Part shown: positions 5,309 through 6,666 of the stretch, in pieces
Layout of the letters: every line of letters begins with the position of its first letter
Position numbering within the stretch: position 1 is the stretch's first letter
From: DTKY01 sp037440765
Lineage (GTDB): Bacteria; Acidobacteriota; Terriglobia; Bryobacterales; Bryobacteraceae
Direction: 5' to 3'
Length of the DNA stretch: 6,666 nt
Assembly: GCA_037440765.1 (NCBI GenBank)
Contig: JBBITL010000144.1
Coordinates: 1-6,666 of the forward strand
Notes under the pieces: generated by a model
Told to the model about the DNA's origin: nothing
Database searches by the model: none
What the model saw: only the letters and a program-made list of their open reading frames with translations
Position numbers and translations under genes: made by a program

Positions 5309-6666
5309 TTACACCTCGGCTAGCAGCCTGGCCCACTGGAGCGCCACTTGTCCGCCGGGGCGGAGCCTGGTATGGGTGGCGCCCTTGACCAGGATTTCGT
5401 TGGTCAGATGCGTTCTGAGCCGCTGCAACTCCTTGTCGCGGGCGCCACCGAGGGCCCGGTTCAGGTGACGGTGCACCTGCCAGGGCTTCTCGAAGCGGCT
5501 TCCCGCGCCGGTCAGGCGGCTGGCGGCAGCCGCCTTGCGGTAGAACGCGGTGAGGTCCACCAGGAAACGGCGGGGCGATTCCACTTCTCCCGCCATCCGC
5601 AGCATGGTCTCACGCAGATCGGAGGCAGCCGCCAGTTGCCTCCACTCCAGAACATGACCGAGGACGAAGATACAGTCCTTGTCGGTCGCTTTAGCCAGCC
5701 CCAGCATCCGGCCCGCCTGCTCGTAGACCGAAGCCAGGGTGGAAGAAGAGTCGCCGGCCAGGGCCACGGCCATGGTGATGGTCTTGCCCTCCGGCCCCGG
5801 GAAATCCTTAAGGTTCTCCTCGCTGAAGCGGTGGAAGAGGCGCTGCAGCTCGCGCGCCAGCGGGATCAGGGCGTCCCAGGCGCCGTACACTGCAAAGTCG
5901 TCCCCGCCCGAGTACAGCACGCTCACCTTCCGCCAGTAGTCGGGAACAGAGCAGATCAGCTCCAGCTCGCCGGCGAAGAACTGCTTGTACATGACCGAGA
6001 GCTGCACGTGCTCCTCGATGGACTGCACCCGCCGGAGGCGTATTCCGAGGTTGTCGACATCCCCGCGCAGCACTCCCCAAATGGGGCGGCCCTGCGCGCG
6101 GGAGGCCAGCGAGTCAAGGCCGGCGGCCCTGGAGCCGTCGTCTGACATGGCCGCGTGCCGGGCGATCCCGATCCCCTCCTGAGGAGGTCCCGAAACCAGC
6201 GGCCAGGAGTGCCTCCCCTCGCCGGCCAAAACCTTGCCGGGCGTCTCTGGCGACCAGCCGACACTTTGGGCGGACTGAAGATCGAGCGCCATGCTCCGGA
6301 CGAAGTACTCATCCGGGTCTCCGGCCGCGGAGGCGTCGAAAGGCTCGAAGGGGTCCTCCTGCCGGAACGCCAGCGGCGTGCCGCGCCGCCGGTCGCCGGC
6401 TTCGCCGAGCCGCCTGCGGACCACGCTCCAGTCTCCCAGGTTCTCCGTCACGGATGAGACCAGATGGAGATGGTCCCCGCTGAGCTGCCGGATTTCGCGC
6501 GAGGCCGCCTCGATGAAGCTCTCCGCCTGCGGCCTGGCCTCCGAGGGCAGCACCACCAGGAACTGACCCCCGCCGCTTGAGCCCAGCAACACCCGGGCCA
6601 GACCCAGTTCGGCCACCGAGTCGAGCGATCGAATCCAGTTTCTTAGGATCGGGTTTCCCCTTTTCA
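5309..6666 (-). CDS. cas10: Cas10/Csm1, C-terminal part (N-terminus beyond right edge)
   Basis: The large subunit of the type III-A complex is visible for its last 451 residues; the frame stays open to the window edge, so the N-terminal HD nuclease domain is not in view. Counting from the first complete codon (6664), GSSGGGQFLVVLP (28-40) is the end of the first palm domain, GDVDNLG (201-207) is a metal-site strand of the second palm, and YSGGDDFAVYG (251-261, GGDD encoded at 5908-5897) is the cyclase motif. The helical D4 domain fills the C-terminus. An intact GGDD predicts conversion of ATP to cyclic oligoadenylate when target RNA is bound. The region between the palms contains none of the Cys pairs that form a zinc finger in many Csm1 proteins; the only cysteines are C238 and C331. 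The last codons hold the csm2 ribosome-binding site. Confidence 0.97.
   Translation of the reverse strand, partial: KRGNPILRNWIRSLDSVAELGLARVLLGSSGGGQFLVVLPSEARPQAESFIEAASREIRQLSGDHLHLVSSVTENLGDWSVVRRRLGEAGDRRRGTPLAFRQEDPFEPFDASAAGDPDEYFVRSMALDLQSAQSVGWSPETPGKVLAGEGRHSWPLVSGPPQEGIGIARHAAMSDDGSRAAGLDSLASRAQGRPIWGVLRGDVDNLGIRLRRVQSIEEHVQLSVMYKQFFAGELELICSVPDYWRKVSVLYSGGDDFAVYGAWDALIPLARELQRLFHRFSEENLKDFPGPEGKTITMAVALAGDSSSTLASVYEQAGRMLGLAKATDKDCIFVLGHVLEWRQLAAASDLRETMLRMAGEVESPRRFLVDLTAFYRKAAAASRLTGAGSRFEKPWQVHRHLNRALGGARDKELQRLRTHLTNEILVKGATHTRLRPGGQVALQWARLLAEV

Noticed and set aside
6614..6616. GTG at 6616 as start of Cas10
   Set aside because: The frame continues upstream to the window edge without a stop, and a Cas10 starting here would lack the HD domain and most of the first palm. 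The gene is cut by the window, not short.

Overview
The window holds the 3' (effector-complex) part of a type III-A (Csm) CRISPR-Cas operon. All genes read on the minus strand, so the operon runs from high to low coordinates. In order of transcription it has cas10/csm1 (cut by the right edge of the window), csm2, csm3, csm4 and csm5. These are followed 29 nt later by an ExeA/GspA-type AAA+ ATPase. The junctions are very tight: 4 nt, 9 nt, 2 nt, a 4-nt overlap, then 29 nt. This suggests one transcript with translational coupling. A 9-bp hairpin 17 nt after the ATPase stop is the most likely 3' end of the unit.

The complex looks catalytically competent. Cas10 keeps its GGDD cyclase motif and a GDVDN metal-site motif, so cyclic oligoadenylate synthesis is expected. 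Csm3 keeps the aspartate (D43) that aligns with the target-RNA-cleaving Asp33 of Streptococcus thermophilus Csm3. Csm4 and Csm5 keep their RAMP glycine-rich loops. Csm2 carries an unusual Arg/Gly/Asp-rich low-complexity N-terminus. The window contains no CRISPR array, cas6, cas1/cas2, or CARF/Csm6-type effector; these must lie upstream of the window or elsewhere in the genome. The HD nuclease end of Cas10 is outside the window.

Beyond the operon, at 1-942, two further minus-strand genes follow. One encodes an 83-residue signal-peptide-bearing small protein that ends in two near-identical 17-residue Pro-rich repeats (a 51-bp tandem duplication at 494-595). The other is the N-terminal part of a multi-pass membrane protein that runs off the left edge. 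Nothing in the sequence ties these two to CRISPR function.

The DNA is GC-rich, with long antisense open frames as a side effect of composition. The ExeA-type ATPase and the membrane protein have a style I associate with Acidobacteriota (Bryobacterales/Solibacter-like soil bacteria). This taxonomic guess is an inference from general resemblance, not a search. The most notable points are the ATPase as apparent sixth operon member, the Csm2 tail, a hairpin that folds over the csm5 ribosome-binding site, and the repeat-bearing secreted peptide.
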